Assembly (NCBI RefSeq): GCF_002209355.2
Contig: NZ_CP106855.1
Span: forward strand, 3,472,001 to 3,536,000
Direction: 5' to 3'
Source: Bdellovibrio sp. SKB1291214
Lineage (GTDB): Bacteria; Bdellovibrionota; Bdellovibrionia; Bdellovibrionales; Bdellovibrionaceae
DNA length: 64,000 bases
Shown: one piece after another, positions 31,644 to 40,644 of the stretch
How positions within the stretch are numbered: position 1 is the stretch's first letter
Layout of the letters: each line of letters opens with the position of its first letter
Notes under the pieces: model-generated
Database searches by the model: none
The model's input: only the letters and a program-made list of their open reading frames with translations
Told to the model about the DNA's origin: nothing
Translations under genes and position numbers: made by a program

Positions 31644-33338
31644 CTACTTGGCCTCGACCAAGAGTTGTTCGGCGTGAGCAACGGAAGTTTTTGAAATCTT
31701 CTCACCAGAGATCAGGCGGGCAATTTCTTGAACGCGATCTTTTTGTTTAAGCTCAGACACCAACATCGCCACAGATTCTTTCTGAGGAGATTTTTGGATA
31801 AAGAAGTGTGTATCGCCAAACGCTGCGACCTGTGGCAAATGAGTGACACAGATAACTTGCTGGCCTTTTGCAATTGTTTTCAGTTTACGGCCGACTTTTT
31901 CTGCCGTTTCGCCAGACACGCCCGTATCGACCTCATCGAACAGGTAAGTGCGAGGCTGATTGCTAGAGCCCACAACACGTTTTAGCGAAAGCAAGATACG
32001 AGAAAGCTCGCCGCCCGAGGCAAACTTTGCCAAAGGACGTTTTACGTCTTTCGCAGATGTTTGACTGAGGAATTCAACATCACTGATGCCCGTAGAGCTG
32101 AGTTCTGACATTTTTTCGATTTGAACGTGGAAGGTGACACCTTTCATATTCAGATCCAAAAGTTCCGCATTCACGCTTTCTGCCAAAAGGTCTGCACCCT
32201 TGGCGCGGCGTTTGTGAAGATCTTGTCCCAAAGTTTCAAGCTCTTTAAGTAGTACCGCCGCCTCTTTGCGCAGAGATTCAATTTTGACATCCGAGTTTTG
32301 CAAGTTAGAGATTTCAATTTCCATCTCCATCAAGGCTTTTAAGATATCGTTGACGGAAGCACCGTATTTCTTCTGCAACTTACGAAGATCGCTTAAGCGG
32401 CCTTCAGTTTCTTCAAGACGTTGAGGATCAGCGTCGATTTTATTCGCGTAATTGCGAAGCTCGAAAACACTTTCGTCGATCAATGCTTGGGCTTGCTCCA
32501 ATAGTTCAAGCTTGGCGCCGATTTGAGGATCCAGGCTTGCAAGCTCCAATCCTTTTTTCATCACCATTTTCAATCGGCTGATGGCAGAATCATCGTCCGT
32601 GTAAAGAGCTGACTCTGCCTGGTCCACAAACGAACCAATGCGATTGGCGTTCTTAAGTTTTTTAACTTCAGTTTCAAGTTCAATATCTTCACCTGGAGAA
32701 AGATCCAAGTTCGCGATCTCGTCACGTTGATAGATCAAAAAATCCAAACGCTGAGCTTTCTGTTTAGCATCGCTTTCAAGCTTTTTGATCTCTTCAAAGA
32801 TTCCGTAGTAACGATTGTACTTTTCGGTGAATAAAAGGCGCTTGTCCCAAGTCCCCGCATACTGATCCAGCAAATCCAAATGATAAGCCTTGGACATTAA
32901 GTTGCGGTTTTCATGTTGGCCCGTCATTTCGATCAGCGGCGCAGAATGACCAGCCAGCTCCACGAGTGGAGCAACAATGTCACGAAGGCTGTTCAGCGTG
33001 CTTAAAGAACCATTCAGGTAAACTTTAGATTTATCGCCATTGCTTAGAACGCGACGAACAATCAAGATGTCTTCGTCAGCGTCGATACCCATGTCTTTTA
33101 GGTTATTTAAAATATCAGGACGTTTGCTGATATCAAAAGAACCCTCGATCGTGGCTTGGTTTGAGCCCGTGCGGATTGTATCACTGGAGCCTTTGCCACC
33201 CATCAATAAGGAGAGGCTTTTTAACAGAACCGATTTACCCGCACCGGTTTCACCAGACAAAATGTTAAGTCCGTCTTTGAATACGATATGAAGATTTTCG
33301 ATGATCGCAAAATTTGAAACTTTAAGCTCTAAAAGCAT
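31644..33338 (-). CDS. recN: DNA repair protein RecN
   Basis: 564-residue SMC-like ATPase of double-strand break repair. Walker A GETGAGKS near residue 33, a central coiled coil (about 150-370), ABC signature ASGGELSRI, Walker B YLFDEVDTG and the late His in VTHLPQVA. Follows nadK after two bases in the prlC-nadK-recN operon, an arrangement in which nadK-recN adjacency is common among bacteria. I see no LexA-type site immediately upstream because it is internal to the operon. Confidence 0.95.
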   Translation of the reverse strand: MLLELKVSNFAIIENLHIVFKDGLNILSGETGAGKSVLLKSLSLLMGGKGSSDTIRTGSNQATIEGSFDISKRPDILNNLKDMGIDADEDILIVRRVLSNGDKSKVYLNGSLSTLNSLRDIVAPLVELAGHSAPLIEMTGQHENRNLMSKAYHLDLLDQYAGTWDKRLLFTEKYNRYYGIFEEIKKLESDAKQKAQRLDFLIYQRDEIANLDLSPGEDIELETEVKKLKNANRIGSFVDQAESALYTDDDSAISRLKMVMKKGLELASLDPQIGAKLELLEQAQALIDESVFELRNYANKIDADPQRLEETEGRLSDLRKLQKKYGASVNDILKALMEMEIEISNLQNSDVKIESLRKEAAVLLKELETLGQDLHKRRAKGADLLAESVNAELLDLNMKGVTFHVQIEKMSELSSTGISDVEFLSQTSAKDVKRPLAKFASGGELSRILLSLKRVVGSSNQPRTYLFDEVDTGVSGETAEKVGRKLKTIAKGQQVICVTHLPQVAAFGDTHFFIQKSPQKESVAMLVSELKQKDRVQEIARLISGEKISKTSVAHAEQLLVEAK

Positions 33339-33340
33339 AA

Positions 33341-34246
33341 TTAAGTCCGATCTCCAAATTTAAGTTTTTCACGAAGCAAGTTGAAATAGTTGTGATCAGG
33401 ATGTCTGACCATCCAATGATCATAGTGAGAGCGAGTCAGGACAACCGTGTCGTCAGCGTTTAACTCTGAAACTTTTTGTCCATCGACGATGAAGTGGGCC
33501 GTCTGGGTTTTTCCATCAAGCTTAAAAGACAATTCGTTTTTGTCAGGAACAATCAGGGGGCGAGACGTTAAACTGTGCGGAGCCACCGGTGTAACCACCA
33601 GGACCTGTGCTTCAGGATGCAGAATGGGACCGCCAGCAGCTAAGTTATAGGCTGTGGAACCCGAAGGACTAGCTACGATAAAACCATCGGCCTTTACTTC
33701 GCTCACCAAGTGTTTGTCAGAATAAATCGCCGTATTGATCAATTGGGAGTGAGAACCCCTTTCGATCACCACGTCATTCAGCGCATGAAATTCCGCACGA
33801 AGTTTACCTTTGCGTTTGATTTTTGTATGGATCATGGAGCGGGGACGGAGTTCCATCTGTCCACTTAAAGTGTCTTGAATCACTTCAAGCGCTGAATCCG
33901 CATTATGCGCTGTCAGAAATCCCAGGTTCCCCATGTTGAAACCCAAGATAGGAACATCCCGGCCCTCAAGCAGGCGAACAGCACGAAGATATGTTCCGTC
34001 ACCGCCAAGAACGATAACCAACGACAATGAATCGAGTTGTTTTTTAGTTGTAGCTGTTCTGGTTCCAGCCACCACTTTTTGTTTGGGAGCTGTGAACACT
34101 TGGTGACCTTGTTTCTTTAGAAACTCGGCCACCTTTTTCGCCAAGGCCACTGCCTTTGCAGTTTCAAGGCGATACACCAAAGCGATATTGCTTTGGCTTG
34201 GAATCACTAACTGACTTTTCGATCTCATCATCGCGGTCTTTTTCAT
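33341..34246 (-). CDS. nadK: NAD kinase
   Basis: 301-residue cytosolic enzyme forming NADP from NAD and ATP or polyphosphate. The signature GGDGTYLRAVR is near residue 80, the NE/D motif appears as LNDVVIERG, and GSTAYNLAAGGPI forms the substrate loop. The first ATG overlaps the prlC stop by one base; ATGs at codons 6 and 7 are alternatives, and the basic leader MKKTAMMRSKSQ is not conserved in the family. Followed after two bases by recN. Confidence 0.94.
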   Translation of the reverse strand: MKKTAMMRSKSQLVIPSQSNIALVYRLETAKAVALAKKVAEFLKKQGHQVFTAPKQKVVAGTRTATTKKQLDSLSLVIVLGGDGTYLRAVRLLEGRDVPILGFNMGNLGFLTAHNADSALEVIQDTLSGQMELRPRSMIHTKIKRKGKLRAEFHALNDVVIERGSHSQLINTAIYSDKHLVSEVKADGFIVASPSGSTAYNLAAGGPILHPEAQVLVVTPVAPHSLTSRPLIVPDKNELSFKLDGKTQTAHFIVDGQKVSELNADDTVVLTRSHYDHWMVRHPDHNYFNLLREKLKFGDRT

Positions 34247-36276
34247 TAAATCAATCCGTCACGTCTTAGCAATGCATTTGGATCTGGTTCGCGGCCACGG
34301 AATTTTTTGTAAAGTTCCATTGGATGCTCAGTTCCACCTTTGCTCAAGATAAATTCTTTGAACCTACGAGCCACTTCCGGAGAGAACAAGCCCTCCTCTT
34401 TGAAGTATTCAAATGCGTCCGCATCCAAAACCTCAGCCCATTTGTAAGAGTAGTATCCTGCAGAGTATCCGCCTGCAAAGATGTGGCTGAAGCTGCAAGA
34501 GCTATTCGTGCCAGGCACCTTAGGGAACAAACGAGTTTCGGCCGTTGCTTGCTCTTCGAAGGTATCCACATCTTTGATCAATGAAGGATCCGCTGTATGC
34601 CAAGCCATATCCATCATGCCGAACTGCAATTGGCGGCATGAAGCGTAACCTGCTTGGAATTTTTGAGAAGCTTTAAGCTTGTTGATCAATTCAACCGGCA
34701 TTGGTTCGTTTGTTTCATAGTGACGAGCAAACAAATCCAAACCTTCTTTTTCACCAGCCCAGTTTTCCATGATTTGTGAAGGAAGCTCCACGAAATCCCA
34801 GTAAACATTTGGACCGCTCAAAGATTGGTAAGTCACATCAGACAACATTCCGTGCAAAGCATGACCGAACTCATGGAATAAAGTGCGAACTTCGTCGTAA
34901 GTCAGAAGTGAAGGTTTTGTTGGAGTTGGTTTCGTAAAGTTACAAACGATGGAAACGTGTGGACGTACTAACTTGCCACCCATTAAACCTTGTCCACGGA
35001 ACTGAGTCATCCATGCGCCACCTTTTTTAGTCTCGCGTGGGAAAAAGTCCGTATAGAACAAGCCCATATAGTTATTTTTATCATCGTAAATTTCGTAAGC
35101 TTTTACCTCGGGATGATAAACCGGGATGTCTTTGTTTTCTTTGAACGTCAATCCGTAAAGCTGTTTCGCGTGTGCAAATACACCCTCGACAACATTTTCA
35201 AGTTTGAAGTAAGGACGCAGGTCTTCTTCGTTGAAAGCGTATTTTTCCTCTTTCAATTTTTCAGAGTAGTAACCGAAATCCCACGGCATCAATTCAGGAA
35301 TTGCATCCAGTTGGGCTGCGAATGCCGCCACTTCAGAAACGTCACGTTGCCCAGCCGCTTTGGAAGCATCCAAAAGTTTGTGCAAGAAAGCGCCAACTGT
35401 TTTTGGATCTTTCGCCATACGCTCTGCCAATACGAATTCAGCGTGAGTTTTGAAACCTAGAAGGTTCGCGCGTTTAGAGCGAAGAGTAACGATTTTTTTA
35501 ACGATTTCTTGGTTGTCGAATTCGCCACCGAAAGCACGTGAAGCATAGGCCTTAGACATTTTTTCGCGCAAAGCACGGTTGTTGGCGTATGTCATGAACG
35601 GAAGGTACGAAGGGATTTGCAGATTGAACAACCAACCTTTTTTACCTTTCGCTTGAGCGGCCGCTGCGGCTCCCTCAAGGATGCCCTCTGGAATACCTGC
35701 AACATCTTTGTGATCCTCTAAGACCATTTCGAAAGAGTTCGTCGCTTTAAGAACGTTCTCAGAATATTTTGGTCCAAGGACAGACATCTCTTGGTCGATT
35801 TGACGAAGGGTCTCTTTGTCTTTATCTGAAAGCAGAGCGCCGTTACGTGCGAAAGACAAATAAGTTTTTTCAAGCAGACGGTTTTGCTCAGGCGTTAGTT
35901 TTAGGTTCGCGCGATTGTCGTAAACCGCTTTGACTTTTTTAAAGATCACTTCGTCCAATGAGATATCAGAAGATAGTGCTGTTAATTTTGGATAGATTTC
36001 TTTTGCTAATGCTTGGAAAGCTTCATCAGAGTGAGCAGATTCCAAGTTACCATAGATACCAGCAATACGGTCAGCAAGTTCTGAAGCCGTTTCCAGCGCC
36101 ACGATCGTGTTTTCAAAATCGGGTGTGGCTGTGTTAGCTTTGATTTTTTCGATATTTGATTTCGTAACTTTTACGGCCTCATCCAAAGCGGGCAAGTAGT
36201 GCTCAACTTTGATTTGGTCAAAAGGTACCGCTTGGTCTTTTGCCGTGAACGGCATCAAAAGAGGATTGTTCGACAT
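34246..36276 (-). CDS. prlC: Oligopeptidase A (M3 family metallopeptidase)
   Basis: 676-residue cytosolic zinc oligopeptidase. Catalytic LFHEFGHALHG (HExxH) in the C-terminal half with the third ligand Glu in the following helix; YASCRQLQFGMMDMAWH and GTNSSCSFSHIFAGGYSAGYYSY are typical M3 stretches forming the substrate channel. It degrades short peptides, including released signal peptides, in E. coli. GGAG lies eight bases before the ATG. First gene of an operon with nadK and recN. Confidence 0.94.
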   Translation of the reverse strand: MSNNPLLMPFTAKDQAVPFDQIKVEHYLPALDEAVKVTKSNIEKIKANTATPDFENTIVALETASELADRIAGIYGNLESAHSDEAFQALAKEIYPKLTALSSDISLDEVIFKKVKAVYDNRANLKLTPEQNRLLEKTYLSFARNGALLSDKDKETLRQIDQEMSVLGPKYSENVLKATNSFEMVLEDHKDVAGIPEGILEGAAAAAQAKGKKGWLFNLQIPSYLPFMTYANNRALREKMSKAYASRAFGGEFDNQEIVKKIVTLRSKRANLLGFKTHAEFVLAERMAKDPKTVGAFLHKLLDASKAAGQRDVSEVAAFAAQLDAIPELMPWDFGYYSEKLKEEKYAFNEEDLRPYFKLENVVEGVFAHAKQLYGLTFKENKDIPVYHPEVKAYEIYDDKNNYMGLFYTDFFPRETKKGGAWMTQFRGQGLMGGKLVRPHVSIVCNFTKPTPTKPSLLTYDEVRTLFHEFGHALHGMLSDVTYQSLSGPNVYWDFVELPSQIMENWAGEKEGLDLFARHYETNEPMPVELINKLKASQKFQAGYASCRQLQFGMMDMAWHTADPSLIKDVDTFEEQATAETRLFPKVPGTNSSCSFSHIFAGGYSAGYYSYKWAEVLDADAFEYFKEEGLFSPEVARRFKEFILSKGGTEHPMELYKKFRGREPDPNALLRRDGLI

Positions 36277-36440
36277 ATAAGGGACTCCTGTGTGAGAGCT
36301 AATAAAACGCCTCTGGTTATCCCTTGAGAATAGCGCAAAATAAAGGAAAAAAGCCCGTGTTAACGGCTGTGTTTTTTGATTAAAAATAGGGTGCTTTTTA
36401 GTGATACTCGGAGACGCACATGCTGCGCCCCAATATGAAA

Positions 36441-36472
36441 GGGCTCTTAGAGGTGATTCCCGCTAAGAGCCC
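36441..36472. other. Hairpin with GGGCTCTTA arms
   Basis: GGGCTCTTA (36441-36449) pairs with TAAGAGCCC (36464-36472). On the minus strand TTTC follows. It lies in the 269-base spacer between prlC and the Tyr/Gly-rich lipoprotein gene and could be a secondary terminator for the latter or an operator for prlC. Confidence 0.45.
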
Positions 36473-36508
36473 ATGAATGTTGCGGCATATAAACCGGTCA
36501 AAACCGGC

Positions 36509-36535
36509 GAGGAGCGCCGCACTCCTCTTATTTAC
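36509..36535 (-). terminator. Terminator of the Tyr/Gly-rich lipoprotein gene
   Basis: GAGGAG (36509-36514) pairs with CTCCTC (36522-36527); on the minus strand GCCGGTTTT follows the stem. It lies about 20 bases past the stop. Confidence 0.55.
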
Positions 36536-36545
36536 TATTCAAAAA

Positions 36546-37256
36546 TTAGTAACGGTAACCGAAGCCAACACCTACGCCGACGCTAATACCCGCGCCCACA
36601 CCGTAACCGTAGCCAGGGTAGCCATAACCCGTGTTGTAGCCATAACCATAACCTGGGTAGTAACCAGTGTTATAGTTGTAGCCTGTGTTGTAACCGTAGC
36701 CATAACCACTCACGCAAACACCCAAGTTGCCAGACCCGATCGATTGGCAAGTCGCGCCCGTAGTACCGCAAGAATTTGCTTGGTCGATCAAACAGCTCGT
36801 AGCAATACGACCTGTACAGTTCGCACCGTTCCCGTTAGGCATCGCAGAAACCTGTTGGAAATTGTAACCAGATTGAGGTGCATACCCATATGCATTCGCA
36901 TTGTAGGTATTGTAAGTGAACGAATAGAGCAAATTCCAATTGAAGCCCGCTTGAATACGGTAACAACCCATACCCATGACCGAGTTATATGCTGGTGCGA
37001 AACCTACTGGGCATCCACAAGCTCCATACTGTTGAAAGTATGTTTGATAGTTATAGTTCGTTCCACCATAGGGGAACGTATAGGGCTGCCAGCCCGGATA
37101 GTTTCCATAAACTGTGTTATTGCAAAGAGTACTTGAAGTAATACAACGAGCATCACCTTGCACCGGAGTCGTCGCCGTGTCGGTACCACCGCCTCCGCCG
37201 CCATCTCCGCAAGCTACTACAACCAACGTCATTAAAAACACAAAGAGCCTTTTCAT
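36546..37256 (-). CDS. Tyr/Gly/Asn-rich predicted lipoprotein
   Basis: 236 residues. Lipoprotein signal MKRLFVFLMTLVVVAC, with Cys16 followed by GDGGGGGGTD. The middle has about ten Cys, the C-terminal third is a low-complexity array of Tyr-Gly-Tyr-Asn units (for example GYNYNTGYYPGYGYGYN) and the end is GVGVGFGYRY. Such repeats occur in adhesive or structural surface proteins; no catalytic motif is visible. AGGAG precedes the ATG by five bases. A GTCTCA dyad lies 64 bases upstream. Confidence 0.75.
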   Translation of the reverse strand: MKRLFVFLMTLVVVACGDGGGGGGTDTATTPVQGDARCITSSTLCNNTVYGNYPGWQPYTFPYGGTNYNYQTYFQQYGACGCPVGFAPAYNSVMGMGCYRIQAGFNWNLLYSFTYNTYNANAYGYAPQSGYNFQQVSAMPNGNGANCTGRIATSCLIDQANSCGTTGATCQSIGSGNLGVCVSGYGYGYNTGYNYNTGYYPGYGYGYNTGYGYPGYGYGVGAGISVGVGVGFGYRY

Positions 37257-37319
37257 AGGTACTCCTAAAAAAGTAAAATCATCATCATTGCCCTGTAATT
37301 CAAGAGGCGTGCCCTGAGT

Positions 37320-37334
37320 GTCTCATCTTGAAAC
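37320..37334. promoter_or_regulatory. GTCTCA-N3-TGAAAC dyad, copy 2
   Basis: GTCTCA-TCT-TGAAAC, one mismatch from the perfect dyad at 3102-3116. It lies 64 bases upstream of the lipoprotein gene that starts at 37256 on the minus strand. Confidence 0.45.
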
Positions 37335-37493
37335 CCTCTTATATTCGAGCTGAATAGCAGAAATTGCAGGGGTGATGCCGCTTTTGGGCACCTTGCGCCG
37401 CAAAAGAGTAGGCAGGCGGGATTTTGGATGGCAGCATTAAAGAGTGGTGGCTCCGATGGAATTGGAGCTTAGACCGATCGAAAGGAATCGATT

Positions 37494-38003
37494 ATGAAAT
37501 ACATGGGATGTTTATTCTCTCTTTTGTTGGCACTTCCGGTAAGTGCAGCAATTCCTAAAAAAACAAATACGGCGGCCCCAAAAATTCTGTCTGGTAAAGG
37601 TGAGCTTTACGGTGGATTGGCGGGTTCTGGATTCACTCTTTTGGATGTCAGAAAAACAGCTGCAAAGGGCAAAAAATTAGAGCGCCTGGTTTTCGACGTG
37701 GGCGATCAGGCTGGTGGAAAAATGAAGGGCTGGCCTGGATACTTCCACGCAGAGCTAAAAAACAAACCGCAACGTTTGGTTTTGTCTTTTGCGCAAATGC
37801 CGAACTCGTTAGTGAACGAGGTTGCTTTGAATCACCGACTTAGAAACTCTGTCGCCATTAAAAATACAGCGATGAACTTGGATCCGGTTGATAACTCTTT
37901 GAATCTGACGATGGATTTGAAACAAAATACCAAAGTGCGCGTGTATCAAGTGGCAGGTAAAAAAACGACTTCCAAGGTCGTCGTGGATTTGTTGGCGGAA
38001 TAA
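37494..38003 (+). CDS. Secreted protein, possibly AMIN-like
   Basis: 169 residues: signal peptide MKYMGCLFSLLLALPVSA, then a basic, beta-rich domain ending KTTSKVVVDLLAE. The closing pattern of hydrophobic strands and VVVDLL recalls AMIN-type periplasmic domains that bind peptidoglycan or secretin complexes, but the match is weak. AAGGA lies seven bases before the ATG. Followed after six bases by an outer-membrane barrel gene, so the two probably form a unit. Confidence 0.65.
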   Translation: MKYMGCLFSLLLALPVSAAIPKKTNTAAPKILSGKGELYGGLAGSGFTLLDVRKTAAKGKKLERLVFDVGDQAGGKMKGWPGYFHAELKNKPQRLVLSFAQMPNSLVNEVALNHRLRNSVAIKNTAMNLDPVDNSLNLTMDLKQNTKVRVYQVAGKKTTSKVVVDLLAE

Positions 38004-38009
38004 TCCCCT

Positions 38010-38753
38010 ATGAGGTTGCTGACAAGTTTGGTCCTTTTATTTTCAGGTGGTGTTGCGGAGGCGCGACTCTTTGATATTAACAAAGAATCCGTGGCCCCGT
38101 ATTTCACTCTGATGGGAGGGCCTTCAGGCGTTGGTAAATCTGGTTACGAAAATGAAGCCAGCAACATCACTGTTTCTGGGGATTCCAAGTACGTCTATGG
38201 CGGGGAGTTTGGTGCCGTTGTTTCGACAAGACCTATGAATCTTACATTTGGAATCGAGTTTTTAAAACCTAATTCTGTTGCGGGATTTTCAGGAGTCGAT
38301 ACAGGCGGTACCCAAGTTTATTCAGGCGACAGTGATATCTTAGGATACGCACCTAAGGTTGGAATTGAACTCAATCTTCACGGCGATAATGAGTCCCGAT
38401 CTTTTGTGTCAGCAAGTCTTGGATATGTCAGTGTGACCTTAAAAAATTCCTATACCCTCACAGCGGCTGGAACTGCAGCATATCCTGGTGTTGCCACCAT
38501 GATTGAATCTAAGGGGACGGCCACCGAAATAACCGCAGGTTTGGGGTACGAGGGAGTTTTGTCCGAGCAAACTACTTATGTGTTTCAGTTTGGTTACCGC
38601 CAACTGCGTTTCGATAATTTAAAGTACTCTCACGACTACAATACTTTTAATGGTGCGGTTTCTAGCGGCGACACCGTGAAGAATGGCGCATCGAATCGCG
38701 AACTGAATCTTTCAGGCGGCTACCTTTCTTTAGGCTTTCGTTTCTATATGTAA
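38010..38753 (+). CDS. Outer-membrane beta-barrel protein, unknown
   Basis: 247 residues: signal peptide MRLLTSLVLLFSGGVAEA, then about eight to ten amphipathic strands (YVYGGEFGAVVS, VGIELNLHG, ITAGLGYEGVLS) ending GYLSLGFRFYM. Size and strand pattern fit small OmpW/opacity-type barrels. No specific family assigned. Six bases downstream of the secreted protein gene 37494-38003. Confidence 0.7.
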   Translation: MRLLTSLVLLFSGGVAEARLFDINKESVAPYFTLMGGPSGVGKSGYENEASNITVSGDSKYVYGGEFGAVVSTRPMNLTFGIEFLKPNSVAGFSGVDTGGTQVYSGDSDILGYAPKVGIELNLHGDNESRSFVSASLGYVSVTLKNSYTLTAAGTAAYPGVATMIESKGTATEITAGLGYEGVLSEQTTYVFQFGYRQLRFDNLKYSHDYNTFNGAVSSGDTVKNGASNRELNLSGGYLSLGFRFYM

Positions 38754-38774
38754 TTGCTGAATCAACCGAAAAAT

Positions 38775-38807
38775 AAGGGCCTTAGATTGCAAAATTCTAA
38801 GGACCTT
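38775..38807 (+). terminator. Stem-loop after the 38010-38753 barrel gene
   Basis: AAGGGCCTTAGA (38775-38786) pairs with TCTAAGGACCTT (38796-38807) with one mismatch. The T-tract (CATCTTTGG) is poor. Confidence 0.55.
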
Positions 38808-38861
38808 CATCTTTGGCAACATGCTATAGCCTGTGCTCCTTTTAGAAATGGAGCCAAAGCT

Positions 38862-40070
38862 ATGTTCAAAAAATGGATTTATTCTTTATTGTCTCTGGGG
38901 CTTGTTCTGGCAGTTCAAAATGCCTCTGCATATATCGTGGCAACAGAGCCTTCACGCATCGATCCCAATGTCCCAACGGATGTTTTCATTGCGGGTTTTG
39001 GCGGGGATCAAGGCAATCAATTTACTCATTCTGCAGTTTTGGCGGCAAAAATTTCTCGAGATCGCTTTCCACAAAGACAGCGCGTGATCATCGCGGCGGT
39101 AAACAGCAGCGCGGGTTATGAAGGCAGCCTGCTGGAAAAGGGCGGATTGACTCTTCGTCGTGCTGATAAGGATCATTTAACGGGGGATCGTTTGGTTGCA
39201 ACACTTCAGAGTCTTGAGGTGCGCGCAAGTTCCATGCAGTTTTATGGTCATGCCAATACATACAACGGCTTCCGTTTGCAAACGAAGTATAAACGTTTAG
39301 ATCATGACGATGCGGCGTTTGCCCAGTTGGGTCGCTTTATCAGATCCGATGGTTTCGCAGTGATTCACTCTTGCAATTCTGCTTGGTTCTTAGCACCGAC
39401 GGCCGCTCGTTTGTGGAATCGTCCTGTATTTGGTTCTTTCGCAGGATCTAATTTCCAAAATTTGAAAAACGATGGGCACTGGTACTATAACGATCCGGGT
39501 TTCTATCCCTCCAATATGTCATGGAAGGACAGCACATCTCAGTTGACGAAAAATACGGTCAGCTGTGCAGATGGTCGTTGTGTGCGCTTAAAGCCCGTAA
39601 ATATCACTTATCACGATTCATTTGGTAACTTCAGTCGCGGTCTTGGATTCTATAAAGTGTTTGCACCAGACTCTTCAATGATTCCAAGAGCACTGGTTCA
39701 TTTAACCATGCTTTACCCAACGAGTACTCCGGCCACGCCAACATCTTCACGCGAGGAATTTGTAAAAGCTTTGGCAGATTGGATGTGTCCTTCTGATAGA
39801 TCTTTAAGCAAATACAACGCTTGTAAAGCAGCCATCGCTAACGAAGAGTTCCGCTCTAAACCTTACTTGAGTTTCTTTGAGGGAACTTCAATTGCGTGCA
39901 ACAACTCAAGCTGCAACACCAAAGTAAAATGTAAGGCCTTTAAGGTTGTGTTCTCTGTTCCCTGCAGAACATATGATGTGGCAGAGGGACGCTCGACAGT
40001 TTTCAGTGACACTTTGAAACAAGCCTTTGCTGGTTTCGATCAGCTGCAAAGTGGCGCCATCAGATTTTAA
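38862..40070 (+). CDS. Secreted protein with a possible clan CD (caspase-fold) His-Cys dyad
   Basis: 402 residues from the ATG at 38862, which follows TGGAG; signal peptide MFKKWIYSLLSLGLVLAVQNASA. The pattern FYGHANTYNGF (His130) followed about 40 residues later by FAVIHSCNSAW (Cys171) matches the order of catalytic His and Cys in caspase-fold proteases (CHAT, gingipain, C80), where His-Gly and Ser-Cys ends of adjacent strands form the dyad. The C-terminal half adds eight Cys, likely disulfides. An exported cysteine protease is inferred, not shown. A longer frame begins at 38754 but would run through the preceding hairpin. Confidence 0.65.
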   Translation: MFKKWIYSLLSLGLVLAVQNASAYIVATEPSRIDPNVPTDVFIAGFGGDQGNQFTHSAVLAAKISRDRFPQRQRVIIAAVNSSAGYEGSLLEKGGLTLRRADKDHLTGDRLVATLQSLEVRASSMQFYGHANTYNGFRLQTKYKRLDHDDAAFAQLGRFIRSDGFAVIHSCNSAWFLAPTAARLWNRPVFGSFAGSNFQNLKNDGHWYYNDPGFYPSNMSWKDSTSQLTKNTVSCADGRCVRLKPVNITYHDSFGNFSRGLGFYKVFAPDSSMIPRALVHLTMLYPTSTPATPTSSREEFVKALADWMCPSDRSLSKYNACKAAIANEEFRSKPYLSFFEGTSIACNNSSCNTKVKCKAFKVVFSVPCRTYDVAEGRSTVFSDTLKQAFAGFDQLQSGAIRF

Positions 40071-40150
40071 TCTAAGGATTTGTTAACTTTTTGGGACCGC
40101 AAATATTTCAATTTATCTTTTGAAAATTGAGTACACAGCAAAGTCGAACA

Positions 40151-40181
40151 ATAAAAGCCTCCTTAACTTGGAGGCTTTTAT
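40151..40181 (+). promoter_or_regulatory. Perfect 12-bp hairpin hiding a Shine-Dalgarno (also terminator-like)
   Basis: ATAAAAGCCTCC (40151-40162), loop TTAACTT, GGAGGCTTTTAT (40170-40181). The right arm contains the GGAGG ribosome site and the first two bases of the ATG at 40180. The stem with its TTTT also looks like a terminator for the upstream gene that ends at 40070. Confidence 0.65.
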
Positions 40182-40518
40182 GTTTAGAACTCAATTCGCA
40201 GTTATTGCTGCTCTTACTATTTCTTCCGTTTCTGTATTAGCACTTGATAATCAAGATGCAACTCGTGCTGGATTTGCTGCCACTACGATGGCCCCACTTT
40301 GGACTATCGTGGGCCCTTTTATAACGACGAAAAATGCAATCTCACCAGAACAATACAAGATGATCCTTGCAGCAAAAGATGATGCAGCTGTCTTCGTTGG
40401 CACTGGCGGTGAAATTCGCAATGTTCGTTTGCAACGTGCTTTAGAACTTGTTCGCCAAGCGGCTCCGTCAGCTCCTGCTTCAGATTTGGAAATCGCTGAA
40501 GCTATCGTAGCTCTTTAA
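40180..40518 (+). CDS. Small secreted protein, unknown
   Basis: 112 residues: signal peptide MFRTQFAVIAALTISSVSVLA, mature part with PLWTIVGPFITTKNA and a helical C-terminus. It recalls small Bdellovibrio-type DUF proteins but no family is recognised. The ATG at 40180 has GGAGG five bases upstream, inside a perfect hairpin. A start 60 bases earlier would give a non-secretory leader and is rejected. Confidence 0.65.
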   Translation: MFRTQFAVIAALTISSVSVLALDNQDATRAGFAATTMAPLWTIVGPFITTKNAISPEQYKMILAAKDDAAVFVGTGGEIRNVRLQRALELVRQAAPSAPASDLEIAEAIVAL

Positions 40519-40644
40519 TTGTTATTGTGGTGTCAGGGGTGGAGTTGTTTTCTGTTCCATGGACTGATCAATCCTTTTGATTCGGACTCAATTGGTTGAT
40601 AGCTGTTTAGTTCCTGAAAATAATTTTCGTGAAAAGGGACTCTC

